A stretch of DNA of 64,000 nt from Modestobacter versicolor. Its GTDB lineage: Bacteria > Actinomycetota > Actinomycetes > Mycobacteriales > Geodermatophilaceae. A program made the translations under genes and the position numbers. The notes beneath the pieces were generated by a model that saw only the letters and a list, made by a program, of their open reading frames with translations, did not search any database and was not told where the DNA came from. The stretch spans positions 868,001-932,000 of the forward strand of contig NZ_JACIBU010000001.1 of the NCBI RefSeq assembly GCF_014195485.1, written 5' to 3'. Numbering within the stretch: the first letter of the stretch is position 1; each line of letters begins with the position of its first letter. Shown here in pieces: positions 7,536 to 16,198 of the stretch.

Positions 7536-8430
7536 GGATCCCGAGGTGCGCCAGCTGCGCGCGCTGCTGGCGGTGGTCGAGGCGGGCACGTTCACCGGGG
7601 CGGCGTCTCTGCTGGGCGTGTCCCAGGCGTCGGTGTCGCGCACCGTCGTCGCGCTCGAGCGCGCGCTCGGGGCGCGGGTGCTGCAGCGGACCACCCGGGC
7701 GGTGGCCCTCACCCCGGTCGGGGAGCGCGTCGCGGCGCACGCCCGGCGGGTGCTGGAGGAGGTCGCCGCCATGCGGCGCACCGCCGGCCAGGACCGCGGG
7801 GAGCTCCGGATCGGCTTCGCCTGGGCGGCGCTGGGCCGGCACACGGTCGCGGTGCAGCGGGCGTGGTCCCGGGCCCGTCCCGGCACGACGCTCGTCTTCG
7901 TCCAGTCGGTCACCCCGACCGCCGGGCTGGCCGAGGGCCTCGCCGACGTCAGCGTGCTGCGCCGCCCGGTCGACGACCGCCGGCTGCGCAGCGCGGTGGT
8001 GGGGGAGGAGCGGCGCTACGCCGCCGTGGCCGCCGACGACCCGCTGGCCCGCCGGCGCAGCCTGCGCCTCGCCGACCTGCACGGGCGGACGCTCGCGGTC
8101 GACCGGCTGACCGGCTCCACCACCGACGAGCTCTGGGGCTCGCTCCCTACGCCGCCCGCGACCCGGTCCGTGCGCGGCGTCGACGAGTGGCTCACCGTGA
8201 TCGCCGCCGGGCAGGCGGTCGGCATGACCGCCGGGGCCACGGCGGCGCAGCACCCCCGCCCCGGCGTCGTCTACCGGCCGGTCCGGGACGCCCCGCCGGT
8301 GGCGGTGCAGCTGACCTGGTGGGCGGACAGCCCGCCGGAGGGCCTGGCGGCGCTGCGCGCCCTGGTCACCGCCCAGTACGCCGGTGAGCGGTCGCCGTCC
8401 GGGGCGATGAGTAAGGGCACCCTTGGTTAG
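7534..8430 (+). CDS. LysR-family transcriptional regulator
   Basis: 298 aa. The N-terminal winged helix-turn-helix is canonical (LRALLAVVEAGTFTGAASLL, then GVSQASVSRTVVALERALGA, residues about 8-50). The rest is the periplasmic-binding-like effector domain with an effector-cleft loop around residues 95-130. It is divergent from the DMT exporter, which is its likely target. Unusually, its TAG stop codon lies inside the iron box that controls the following haem operon, so transcription from the regulator runs straight across that operator. Confidence 0.9.
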   Translation: MDPEVRQLRALLAVVEAGTFTGAASLLGVSQASVSRTVVALERALGARVLQRTTRAVALTPVGERVAAHARRVLEEVAAMRRTAGQDRGELRIGFAWAALGRHTVAVQRAWSRARPGTTLVFVQSVTPTAGLAEGLADVSVLRRPVDDRRLRSAVVGEERRYAAVAADDPLARRRSLRLADLHGRTLAVDRLTGSTTDELWGSLPTPPATRSVRGVDEWLTVIAAGQAVGMTAGATAAQHPRPGVVYRPVRDAPPVAVQLTWWADSPPEGLAALRALVTAQYAGERSPSGAMSKGTLG

Positions 8431-8452
8431 GTGAGCCTCACCTGTGTACGGT
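8423..8452 (+). promoter_or_regulatory. Iron-regulated promoter of the hmu operon with iron box
   Basis: TTAGGTGAGCCTCACCTGT at 8427-8445 matches 15 of 19 positions of the IdeR/DmdR/DtxR consensus TTAGGTTAGGCTAACCTAA. It fits in the spacer of a plausible promoter: TTGGTT at 8423 and TACGGT at 8447, 18 bases apart. Iron-loaded repressor would block RNA polymerase. The regulator gene itself is not in the window. Confidence 0.8.
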
Positions 8453-8520
8453 GCGCTCGGCGGTGATCATGACCGCCCCGGCGGCCACGGGGCGCCGGCC
8501 CGCCCGCCCCCGGAGGACCC

Positions 8521-9660
8521 GTGCCCGCCCGCTCCCGCACCCTGGCCCGCGTCGCCCTGCTCACGGTGGCCGCCACGCTGGCCGGCTGCGCCGGTGCCGT
8601 GGACGACGGGGGAGCGGCCCCCGACGTGCCGGTGGTGCGGCTGGCCGATGCCACGGTGCTCGCCGACCCGAAGAACTACGTCGGCGCCAGCACCGCGGTG
8701 CTCGGCGCGGCCGACGGCGCGGAGGTGGCGCCGGCCGAGCCGGAGCTGCCGGTCACCGTCACCGACGTGCAGGGCACCGAGGTCACCGTCACCGACGTCA
8801 GCCGGGTGCTCGCGCTGGACCTCTACGGCTCGCTCTCCCAGATCACCCACGACCTCGGCCTCGGCGACCGGCTCGTCGGGCGGGACACCTCCTCGTCCTT
8901 CCCGGGCAGCGAGGACCTGCCGCTGGTGACACCCAGCGCGCACCAGATCAACGCCGAGGCGGTGCTGGAGCTGGCGCCGACGCTGCTGGTCACCGACACC
9001 ACGCTGGGCCCCTGGGACGCCGTGCTGCAGGTGCGGGAGGCCGGGGTGCCGGTCGTCGTCGTCGACGCGCACCGCGACCTGGCCGGGGTGGGCACGCTCA
9101 CCGAGCAGGTCGCCGCCGCCCTCGGCGTGCCGGAGCGCGGCGCCGAGCTGGCCGCCGCCACCACCGCGGAGGTCTCCGCCAAGGTCGCCGAGATCGCCGC
9201 CGTCGCCCCGCAGGACCCGGCCCGCCGGGTGCGGATGGTCTTCCTCTACGTACGCGGCCAGGCCGGCGTCTACTACATGTTCGGCCAGGGCTCGGGCGCG
9301 GACTCGCTCATCTCCGCGGTCGGCGGCGTCGACGTGGCGGCCGAGATCGGCTGGACCGGGATGAAGCCGCTCACCGACGAGGGCCTGGTCGCCGCCCAGC
9401 CGGACCTGGTCCTGGTGATGACCGAGGGGCTGGCCTCCGTCGGCGGGGTCGACGGGCTGCTGGAGCAGGTGCCCGCGCTGGCGCAGACCCCCGCCGGCCA
9501 GCACCGCCGGGTGGTCGACATGGCCGACACCCAGGTGCTCAGCTTCGGCCCGCGCACCGCCGACGTGCTGGACGCGCTGGCCGTCGCCGTCTACGCCCCC
9601 GGCAGCCAGCCGGCGCCCGAGGCCGGCACGGCCGGCACCCCGGTCGAGCTGCCCCGGTGA
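8521..9660 (+). CDS. hmuT: Haem ABC transporter substrate-binding lipoprotein
   Basis: 379 aa from a GTG at 8521 with GGAGG eight bases upstream. The N-terminus is a lipoprotein signal (RTLARVALLTVAATLAGCAG) with lipobox LAGC, so the mature protein is anchored by its Cys at the outer face of the membrane. The remainder is a type III periplasmic-binding fold of the HmuT/HutB class, with DVSRVLALDLYGSLSQITHD and ELAPTLLVTDTTLGPWDAV. It receives haem and passes it to HmuUV. It is the first gene of an iron-box-controlled operon and overlaps hmuU by four bases. Family assignment is strong; haem as substrate is supported by the HtaA and haem-oxygenase neighbours. Confidence 0.92.
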   Translation: MPARSRTLARVALLTVAATLAGCAGAVDDGGAAPDVPVVRLADATVLADPKNYVGASTAVLGAADGAEVAPAEPELPVTVTDVQGTEVTVTDVSRVLALDLYGSLSQITHDLGLGDRLVGRDTSSSFPGSEDLPLVTPSAHQINAEAVLELAPTLLVTDTTLGPWDAVLQVREAGVPVVVVDAHRDLAGVGTLTEQVAAALGVPERGAELAAATTAEVSAKVAEIAAVAPQDPARRVRMVFLYVRGQAGVYYMFGQGSGADSLISAVGGVDVAAEIGWTGMKPLTDEGLVAAQPDLVLVMTEGLASVGGVDGLLEQVPALAQTPAGQHRRVVDMADTQVLSFGPRTADVLDALAVAVYAPGSQPAPEAGTAGTPVELPR

Positions 9661-10742
9661 CGCTGCTCCGCGACGCCCCCGCGACCCGGCCGGCGGTCGC
9701 CGACCCGCGCCGGACCCGCACCCGGCTGACCTTCCTGGCCCTGACGGCGGCCCTCGTCGTCCTCGCCCTCGTCGCGGCCGGCACCGGCCAGCTGCACGTG
9801 CCGCCGGCGGAGGTGCTCGGGTCGCTGCTGCACCGGCTGGGCCTGGACGCCGGGCCGGTGCCGACCCACCCCAACGGCGACGCGACGCTGTGGGCGATCC
9901 GGTTCCCGCGGGTGGCCATGGCGGTGCTGGTCGGCGCCGCGCTGGCCGCCGCGGGCGCGGTGATGCAGGGCGTCTTCGGCAACCCGCTGGCCGAGCCCGG
10001 CGTCGTCGGCGTCTCCTCCGGCGCGGCGCTGGCCGCCAGCAGCACCATCGTCTTCGGGTTCACCTTCCTGGGCGGCTGGACGATGGCCGCGTTCGCCTTC
10101 GCCGGCGGGCTGGTCGCCGCGCTGCTGGTCTACGGCCTCTCCCGCGCCGACGGCCGCACCGAGGTGGTCACCCTGGTGCTCACCGGGGTCGCGCTGAACG
10201 CGTTCACCGGCGCCGGGCTGGCCTTCCTCACCTTCCTCGGCGACCAGCAGGCCCGGGAGCAGATCGTCTTCTGGCAGCTGGGCAGCCTCAACGGGGTCCG
10301 GTGGGAGCACGTCGCCGTCGTCGCCCCGCTGGTCGCCGTCGGCCTGGCCGGCGTGCTCACCCTCAGCCGCCGGCTGGACCTGCTGGCGCTCGGCGACCGG
10401 GCGGCCCGGCACGTCGGGGTGGACGTCGAGCGGCTCCGGCTGGTCAGCGTCGTGCTGGTCGCGCTGCTCACCGCCGCCGCGGTCGCGTTCTGCGGGGTGA
10501 TCGCCTTCGTCGGCCTGGTCGTGCCGCACCTCGTGCGGATGACCTGCGGGCCCGGCCACCGGGTGCTGGTGCCGGCCTCGGCGCTCGGCGGCGCCGTGCT
10601 GCTGCTCGCCGCCGACCTGGTCGCCCGCAACGCCGTCCCGTACGCCGACCTGCCGATCGGCATGCTCACCTCGCTGGTGGGCAGCCCGTTCTTCTTCTGG
10701 CTGCTCCGCCGGTCACGCCGGTCGGCCGGGAGCTGGGCGTGA
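9657..10742 (+). CDS. hmuU: Haem ABC transporter permease (FecCD family)
   Basis: 361 aa from a GTG that overlaps the hmuT stop. About ten transmembrane segments. The FecCD signature is clear: IRFPRVAMAVLVGAALAAAG, then VMQGVFGNPLAEPG near residues 100-120, and GVIAFVGLVVPHLVR near 280, the last being the loop that docks on the ATPase. It forms the membrane channel of the haem importer, normally as a homodimer. The final codons overlap hmuV. Confidence 0.93.
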   Translation: MTLLRDAPATRPAVADPRRTRTRLTFLALTAALVVLALVAAGTGQLHVPPAEVLGSLLHRLGLDAGPVPTHPNGDATLWAIRFPRVAMAVLVGAALAAAGAVMQGVFGNPLAEPGVVGVSSGAALAASSTIVFGFTFLGGWTMAAFAFAGGLVAALLVYGLSRADGRTEVVTLVLTGVALNAFTGAGLAFLTFLGDQQAREQIVFWQLGSLNGVRWEHVAVVAPLVAVGLAGVLTLSRRLDLLALGDRAARHVGVDVERLRLVSVVLVALLTAAAVAFCGVIAFVGLVVPHLVRMTCGPGHRVLVPASALGGAVLLLAADLVARNAVPYADLPIGMLTSLVGSPFFFWLLRRSRRSAGSWA

Positions 10743-11557
10743 GCGCCGCGGTCACCGAGCGGGCCGGCGTCGTGCTGGAGGCGGCCGGGCTGTCGGTCGC
10801 GCTCGACGGCACCCCGGTGCTGCACGACGTCACCCTGCCGGTGCGGGCCGGCGAGCTGCTGGTGCTCGCCGGGCCCAACGGCGCCGGCAAGTCCACCCTG
10901 CTCGGCGCGCTCGCCGGCGACCTGGCACCGACCGCGGGGTGCGTCCGCCTGGCGGGGGCCGACGTCCGGCGGCTGCGCGCCGACGAGCTCGCCCGCCGGC
11001 GGTCGGTGATGCCGCAGGACCACCGGGTCGCCTTCTCCTTCCGGGTGCGCCAGCTGGTAGAGATGGGACGCGCGCCCTGGCGGCGCACCCCCCGGGCCGA
11101 CGAGGACGACGCCCTCGTCGACGCCGCCCTGGCCGCCGCCGACGTGCCGCACCTGGCCGACCGGCTCTACCCGACGCTCTCCGGCGGCGAGCGGGCCCGC
11201 ACCGCCTTCGCCCGGACGCTCGCGCAGGACTGCCCGGTGCTGCTGCTCGACGAGCCCACCGCGGCGCTGGACGTGCAGCACCAGGAGCGGCTGCTGGCGC
11301 ACACCCGGTCGCTGACCCGCGGCGGCGCAGCGGCCGTGGCGGTGCTGCACGACCTCAACCTCGCCGCCGGTCACGCCGACCGGGTCGCGCTGCTCGCCGG
11401 CGGGCGGCTGCGGGCCCTCGGCACGCCCGCGGAGGTGCTCACCGCGGACCTGCTCAGCGAGGTCTACGAGCACCCGATCGACGTCCTGCCCCACCCCGTC
11501 GGCGGCGGACCGCTGGTCCTGCCGCGCCGGCCGAGCCACCCGGAGGACCCCCGATGA
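10739..11557 (+). CDS. hmuV: Haem ABC transporter ATP-binding protein
   Basis: 272 aa, GTG start overlapping the hmuU stop. Walker A GPNGAGKST at residues 45-53, ABC signature LSGGE at 147-151, Walker B LLLDEPT around 170, followed by the D-loop AALD and a switch His in VLHDLNLAAGHADRV. All residues needed for ATP hydrolysis are present. It energises HmuU. The stop overlaps the start of the next gene (ATGA), so the Ig-like surface protein is part of the same operon. Confidence 0.94.
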   Translation: MSAAVTERAGVVLEAAGLSVALDGTPVLHDVTLPVRAGELLVLAGPNGAGKSTLLGALAGDLAPTAGCVRLAGADVRRLRADELARRRSVMPQDHRVAFSFRVRQLVEMGRAPWRRTPRADEDDALVDAALAAADVPHLADRLYPTLSGGERARTAFARTLAQDCPVLLLDEPTAALDVQHQERLLAHTRSLTRGGAAAVAVLHDLNLAAGHADRVALLAGGRLRALGTPAEVLTADLLSEVYEHPIDVLPHPVGGGPLVLPRRPSHPEDPR

Positions 11558-12798
11558 CGACCGCCGAACCCACCGGGCTGCTGCGCCGGCTGCTGGCGCT
11601 CGCCGTGCTCGCCGCCGCGGTGGCCGCCGCCACCGTGCTGACCGCCGCTCCGGCCGCGGCCGCGCCGCGGGTCACGGTGGCCGACGAGTCCGGCGCCGCC
11701 CGGGCCGACACCACCTACGCGACCACGCTCACCGTCTCCGGCACCGGCTTCCAGTCGGTGAGCGGCGGCTTCGGCGGCATCTACGTGCTCTTCGGCTGGG
11801 TCTCCGGTGCCGGGTGGCAGCCCAGCGCCGGCGGGACCAGCGGCACCGACTACCGGTTCGTCCCGGACTCCCAGGCGGCGGAGAACGCCGGCTTCCAGCG
11901 CTTCGTCGCCTTCCCCGGCAGCTCCACGGTCGCCGAGGCGAACGGCGGCACGATCGCCGCCGACGGCTCGTGGTCGACCCGGCTGATGGTGCCCGGGGCG
12001 ACGTTCCAGACCGTCGACGGCAGCGGGGCCACCGTTCCCGTCGACTGCCGCACGGTCACCTGCGGGGTGATCACCATCGGCGCCCACGGGGTGGTCAACC
12101 CGGCGAACGAGAGCTTCACCCCGGTGGCCTTCGCCGACCTGCAGACCACCGACCCCGGCACCGGCCCGGCGGCGGAGCAGACCACCGAGGCGCCGGCGGC
12201 GGGCAGCCCGGCACCGGCTGCACCCCCTGCCGGGGCGCCCCCGGCGGCCACCGCCCCCGCCGTGCTCATCGACCCGGCCACCGCGGTCGCCGGGCGGGTG
12301 CTCTCCTTCACCGGCAGCGGCCTGGTCGCCGGCGAGCAGGTGCTGGCCACCCTGGACGACGGCGTCGCGTCGGTCGGTCCGCTGCTGGTCAGCGCCCAGG
12401 GCACGGTCGCCGGTCTGCTGGAGCTCCCGGCCGAGCTGCCCGGCGGCAACCACGAGCTGCGGGTCACCGGCACCACCACCGGCGGCGTCCCGGTGCTGAC
12501 CTTCGCCGTCGAGTCCGACGCCGGGGCGCTGTCGGTGCCGGTCGCCCCGACGGCGAGCTCGCGGCCGTCGACCGCGGCGCTCTTCTTCGTCGCGGCGGCG
12601 GCGCTGGTGCTCGTCGTCGTGCTGACGGCAGCGGTCACCCGGCGCCGCACCCGGGCCCGTCTTCGCCGGGCGGCAGTGCCCGCCCCCGCCGGTGCCCCCG
12701 GCGGCCCGCCGGCCGGACCGCCTACGCCGCCCAGCCGCCGGGTACGCCGGGCGCTGGCCCGGCGGGAGACCGAGCTCGCCCGGACGGTCGCCCGGTGA
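11554..12798 (+). CDS. Secreted membrane-anchored Ig-like (neocarzinostatin-type) protein in the haem locus
   Basis: 414 aa. An N-terminal signal (LLRRLLALAVLAAAVAAATV, then APAAAA) is followed by a beta-rich domain about residues 38-200 with a Cys pair in VDCRTVTCGVITIGAHG, a pattern shared with neocarzinostatin/HtaA-associated actinobacterial proteins. Next come a Pro/Ala linker (200-235), a second beta domain (235-325) and a C-terminal transmembrane helix (about 345-367) with a basic, Pro-rich cytoplasmic tail. It is translationally coupled to hmuV and to the next gene. The position implies a surface role in haem capture or assembly of the receptor; no haem ligand set can be pointed to. 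Confidence 0.75.
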   Translation: MTTAEPTGLLRRLLALAVLAAAVAAATVLTAAPAAAAPRVTVADESGAARADTTYATTLTVSGTGFQSVSGGFGGIYVLFGWVSGAGWQPSAGGTSGTDYRFVPDSQAAENAGFQRFVAFPGSSTVAEANGGTIAADGSWSTRLMVPGATFQTVDGSGATVPVDCRTVTCGVITIGAHGVVNPANESFTPVAFADLQTTDPGTGPAAEQTTEAPAAGSPAPAAPPAGAPPAATAPAVLIDPATAVAGRVLSFTGSGLVAGEQVLATLDDGVASVGPLLVSAQGTVAGLLELPAELPGGNHELRVTGTTTGGVPVLTFAVESDAGALSVPVAPTASSRPSTAALFFVAAAALVLVVVLTAAVTRRRTRARLRRAAVPAPAGAPGGPPAGPPTPPSRRVRRALARRETELARTVAR

Positions 12799-14831
12799 GG
12801 CGGCCGGCCGCGGCGGTCGCCGCCGGGGTGCTGGGCGCCGCGCTGCTCGCCGGCGGTGCGCCGCCGGCGGCCGCCGCCGAGCAGGCCGTCACCGGCGCGG
12901 TGCTCCGCTGGGGCGTCAGCGCCGAGGCCGGGAACGCCGGCGCCTCGCCGGGCACGGTCAACGCCCTCGCCGCCGGCCGGGTCGGCGACGGGGACGGCAA
13001 CGGCCGGATCGACGAGCCGGAGTGGTCGGCGTCGGCCGGCGCGGTGGCGGTCGAGCAGCAGCGGGCCGACGGCACGTCGGCGCCCGCCACCTTCGCCGGG
13101 CTGCGCAGCACCCCCGACGGCACGCCGCTGACCGACCCGGGCGCGGGGCTGACCTCCGGGCTCGTCGCCGTGCTCACCGGCGGCGCCGGCACCGTCGACC
13201 CGCTGACCGGCGCCGCCGACGTGCGCTGGGACGGCGACCTCACCGTGGTGCTCGCCGACGGCGCGGGCCTGGTCTGGGTCGCCGACCCGCGGCTCGAGGT
13301 CTCCGCCGACGGCAGCGGCCGGCTGCTCGCCCAGGTGCAGGCCGCCGGCCGGGGAGTGACCACGGGCGCGGCCGAGGTCACCCTCGCCGAGCTGGATGCC
13401 GTCGACGTCGCCGCCGGCACCCAGCAGCTGACGCCGGCATTCCTCGGCGTCGGGTGGTCCGGGACGCCCCCGCAGGACACCACGGGCAGCAGCTGGGGCG
13501 CGTTCCCCGCCTCGTTCCTCGACCTGGTCGGGCAGGCCGGGCTCGCCGTCCCCTGGTACTCCACCGGCGACCCGGACGACGCGGCCAAGCCCCCGCTGCC
13601 GGTGCACCTGCAGCTGCCGGCGCCCGAGCCGCCGCCGTCCCCGCTGCCGTCCCCACCGACGTCCCCACCGCCGGATCCCGGTGGTGTCGACGTCACCGAC
13701 GCCCAGTTCCGCTGGGGCCTCAACCAGGAGGTCGGCAACGCCGCCTTCGCCCCCGGCACCGTCAACCTGCTGTCCGCCGGCCGGGTCCCGAGCACCGGCC
13801 CCGACCAGCAGATCGGTGCCGACCGCTGGGCAGCGACCGCGGGCAGCGTGCGGATCGAGAAACGCCAGCCGGACGGGTCCTACGCGCTCGCCACCTTCGC
13901 CGGCACCCGCACCACCCCGGCCGGGCAGCCGCTGACCACGCCGTCGGCCGGGCTGTGGAGCGACCACCAGGTGGTGCTGGACGGCGGGACGGGGCAGGTC
14001 GACGTCGCCGCGGGGGAGGCGACCGTCCGCTGGGACGGCGACTTCACCGTCGCGCTCTACAGCGGGCTGACCTTCTTCCACGTCTCCGACCCGGTGCTCA
14101 CCGTCGCCGCCGGCCGCGGCCAGGTGACCGCCACCCTGGGCGGGTACGCCGCCGACCGGGCCGACCCGACCGCCTGGCTGCCGCTGCCGGAGACCCCCGT
14201 CGTCCTCGCCGACCTGGGTGGTGTCGTGCTCGGCGCGCAGGGGTTCACCGCCACCCCGGCCTACCTCGGGGTCGGCTACGACCCGCCGCCGGGGAGCAGC
14301 ACCGCCGTGCAGCTGCGGGAGGGCGCGACCTGGGGCTCGTTCCCGCGCAGCTTCGTCGACTTCCAGGTCGCCGTCGGGCAGGGCTCCTACTGGTACTCCA
14401 GCGGCGGACCGACCGACCGGTTCAAGGTCGCCCTGCCGCTCACGGTCAGCTTCGACGCGAGCGACCCGGTGCCCCCGCCGGCTGCCGCACCCGGGGTCGC
14501 GGCACCCGCCCCGCCGGTGACCAACCCGGTCGTCCCGCCACCGGCGCGCACGCCGACCGCGAGCACCGGCTCCCCACCACGCACGGCGCCGCGGCCTCCC
14601 GCCGCACCGCCGGCATCCCCGCCGCTGACGACGGCCGACGCCCTCCTCGACGCTCCGGGCACCGTGCGCGTCGGGCGCGACGGCACCGACCTCGCCGGCC
14701 TGCTCACGCCCGTGCCGGGGCCGCGCGACCTGGGCTGGTGGACGGCCGGGGGCGCCTTGCTGCTGACCGCCCTGCTGACCTGGCTGGTCAGCTCCGGGCG
14801 GCTGACGCTCGGCCGCCGTGACCGACCGTGA
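12795..14831 (+). CDS. Two-domain HtaA-like surface protein, membrane anchored
   Basis: 678 aa from a GTG overlapping the previous stop. A signal peptide ends near residue 28 (APPAAAA). Two homologous HtaA-like domains follow, at about residues 31-270 and 296-554. Each opens with an R-W-G motif (AVLRWGVSAEAGNAG; AQFRWGLNQEVGNAA) and shares T-F-A-G and V-R-W-D-G-D blocks. A Pro-rich linker separates them, a second Pro/Thr-rich stalk follows, and a transmembrane helix (about 645-668) with a basic tail anchors it. The Tyr and His residues that bind haem in Corynebacterium HtaA domains are not present at the expected positions in either copy, so these may be diverged or structural domains. Confidence 0.75.
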   Translation: MRRPAAAVAAGVLGAALLAGGAPPAAAAEQAVTGAVLRWGVSAEAGNAGASPGTVNALAAGRVGDGDGNGRIDEPEWSASAGAVAVEQQRADGTSAPATFAGLRSTPDGTPLTDPGAGLTSGLVAVLTGGAGTVDPLTGAADVRWDGDLTVVLADGAGLVWVADPRLEVSADGSGRLLAQVQAAGRGVTTGAAEVTLAELDAVDVAAGTQQLTPAFLGVGWSGTPPQDTTGSSWGAFPASFLDLVGQAGLAVPWYSTGDPDDAAKPPLPVHLQLPAPEPPPSPLPSPPTSPPPDPGGVDVTDAQFRWGLNQEVGNAAFAPGTVNLLSAGRVPSTGPDQQIGADRWAATAGSVRIEKRQPDGSYALATFAGTRTTPAGQPLTTPSAGLWSDHQVVLDGGTGQVDVAAGEATVRWDGDFTVALYSGLTFFHVSDPVLTVAAGRGQVTATLGGYAADRADPTAWLPLPETPVVLADLGGVVLGAQGFTATPAYLGVGYDPPPGSSTAVQLREGATWGSFPRSFVDFQVAVGQGSYWYSSGGPTDRFKVALPLTVSFDASDPVPPPAAAPGVAAPAPPVTNPVVPPPARTPTASTGSPPRTAPRPPAAPPASPPLTTADALLDAPGTVRVGRDGTDLAGLLTPVPGPRDLGWWTAGGALLLTALLTWLVSSGRLTLGRRDRP

Positions 14832-14852
14832 CCGGGGTCCCGGGAATCGATC

Positions 14853-14894
14853 TTGACACTCACTCGGGTGGGCTATTAGGTGAGGCTTGCCTAA
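14853..14894 (+). promoter_or_regulatory. Second iron-regulated promoter with iron box
   Basis: TTGACA at 14853-14858 is a perfect -35. The iron box TTAGGTGAGGCTTGCCTAA at 14876-14894 matches 16 of 19 consensus positions and begins where the -10 should lie (TATTAG or TTAGGT, 15-17 bases downstream). Iron-loaded DtxR-family repressor would cover the -10. It gives the htaA-DUF916-hmuO block its own iron-repressed promoter. Confidence 0.85.
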
Positions 14895-14928
14895 CTAACT
14901 GGTGGGCACACCCGTACCGAGGAGAACC

Positions 14929-16107
14929 ATGACGCACACCTCCGCACGGCCCCGGCGGGCGACCCGAGTGGTCGCCGCCGCAGGGACCGCTGCGATCGCC
15001 TCCGGCCTGCTGCTGGCCGGAGCAGGGTCGGCCGCGGCGGCGGAGACCGCCGACGGCGGCTCGCTGAGCTGGGGGGTGAAGGCCTCCTTCCGCAGCTACA
15101 TCGCCGGCCCGATCGCCCACGGGTCGATCACCACCGGCGGTGGGGCGACCACCGCCGCCAACGGCACCTACGCCTTCCCGGCCACCGCCGGCACGGTCGA
15201 CGGCAGCAGCGTCGACGCGGCCTTCGCCGGCAGCGTCCACTTCACCGGCCACGCCGGGCAGCTGGACATGACGCTCACCGACCTGAACGTGGTCATCGAC
15301 GGCACCACCGGCGTGCTCTACGCCGACGTGGACTCCAAGTCGCTGTCCTCCGGGTCGCTCGTGCACTACGAGGACGTCGACTTCGCCGCGCTGGACCTGA
15401 GCGCGGTCACCGCCCAGCCCACCGCCGACGGCTACAGCTGGACGGCGATCCCGACCACGCTGACCGCGAACGGCGTGCCGGCGTTCGCCGACTTCTACGC
15501 CGAGGGGACGGCGCTGGACCCGCTGAGCTTCACCCTCGACGTCGCCGAGGCCACCGACCCCGACCCGGGCACCGACCCCGACCCGGGCACCGACCCCGAC
15601 CCGGGCACGCCGACCCAGGCCGAGCAGGACCTGACCGTGGTCGTGCCCGAGGGCACCGAGGAGCCGGAGCCGGGGACGTTCGGCTGGGAGGTCACCGGTG
15701 ACGGCTCGGCCGTCAGCCTGGGCACCGCGGCCGACGCCGGTGACCACCTCACCGCGACCGGGCAGCTCGCGCCGGTCGTGGTGACCGACACCCGCAGCAC
15801 CCGGTCGGCGTGGTCGATCACCGCCCAGGTCAGCGACTTCACCGCCGGCAGCACCACCCTCGCCGGCAAGCACCTGGGCTGGACGCCGCGGGTCGTCACC
15901 GCCGGGGGCGGGGCCGTCGCCGGCGCCGCCGTCACGCCCGGCCTGGTGTCCGGCAACGGCCTGGCGCAGACCGCCACCCTGGGCAGCGCCCCGACCGGGC
16001 ACGACCTGGGCACCGCCACGCTCGGCGCCGACCTGGAGCTGCAGCTGCCGTCCGACACCGAGGCCGGCACCTACGGCGCGACGCTGACGCTGACCGCGCT
16101 CAGCTGA
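14929..16107 (+). CDS. htaA: HtaA-domain haem-binding protein with C-terminal WxL-like domain
   Basis: 392 aa; the ATG at 14929 is chosen because a GAGGAGAA ribosome binding site precedes it. A signal peptide ends near residue 38. The HtaA domain (about 42-205) has the canonical opening LSWGVKASFRSYIAGPIAHG. It contains the three residue types known to hold haem in Corynebacterium HtaA: Tyr57 in SFRSY, His108 in FTGHAGQLD and a Tyr at 131. A DPDPGT linker repeated three times follows. The last 150 residues look like a WxL domain, with RSAWSITAQVSDF, a second LGWTP motif and a C-terminal GTYGATLTLTAL strand. It heads an iron-box promoter and is followed by a DUF916 partner gene. Secreted, cell-wall associated haem receptor. 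Confidence 0.85.
   Translation: MTHTSARPRRATRVVAAAGTAAIASGLLLAGAGSAAAAETADGGSLSWGVKASFRSYIAGPIAHGSITTGGGATTAANGTYAFPATAGTVDGSSVDAAFAGSVHFTGHAGQLDMTLTDLNVVIDGTTGVLYADVDSKSLSSGSLVHYEDVDFAALDLSAVTAQPTADGYSWTAIPTTLTANGVPAFADFYAEGTALDPLSFTLDVAEATDPDPGTDPDPGTDPDPGTPTQAEQDLTVVVPEGTEEPEPGTFGWEVTGDGSAVSLGTAADAGDHLTATGQLAPVVVTDTRSTRSAWSITAQVSDFTAGSTTLAGKHLGWTPRVVTAGGGAVAGAAVTPGLVSGNGLAQTATLGSAPTGHDLGTATLGADLELQLPSDTEAGTYGATLTLTALS
15556..15609 (+). repeat. Three 18-bp tandem repeats encoding a DPDPGT linker
   Basis: Three consecutive copies of an 18-base unit beginning GACCCCGACCCGGGCACC; the third differs only at its last base. They encode an acidic, proline-rich hinge between the HtaA and WxL-like domains. 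The near identity suggests recent slippage or active length variation. Confidence 0.85.
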
Positions 16108-16198
16108 CCCGACCGCCGGGACCGGCCCCCGGGACGCAGCCGACGCGCCCCGGGGGCCGGCCCCGGCATCCTCCACCACCGCACCCCGAGAGGCCCGG

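Noticed and set aside
15556-15609. Mobile element or integration scar at the 18-bp repeats
   Set aside because: In-frame, within a gene and encoding a plausible hinge; simple slippage explains it.
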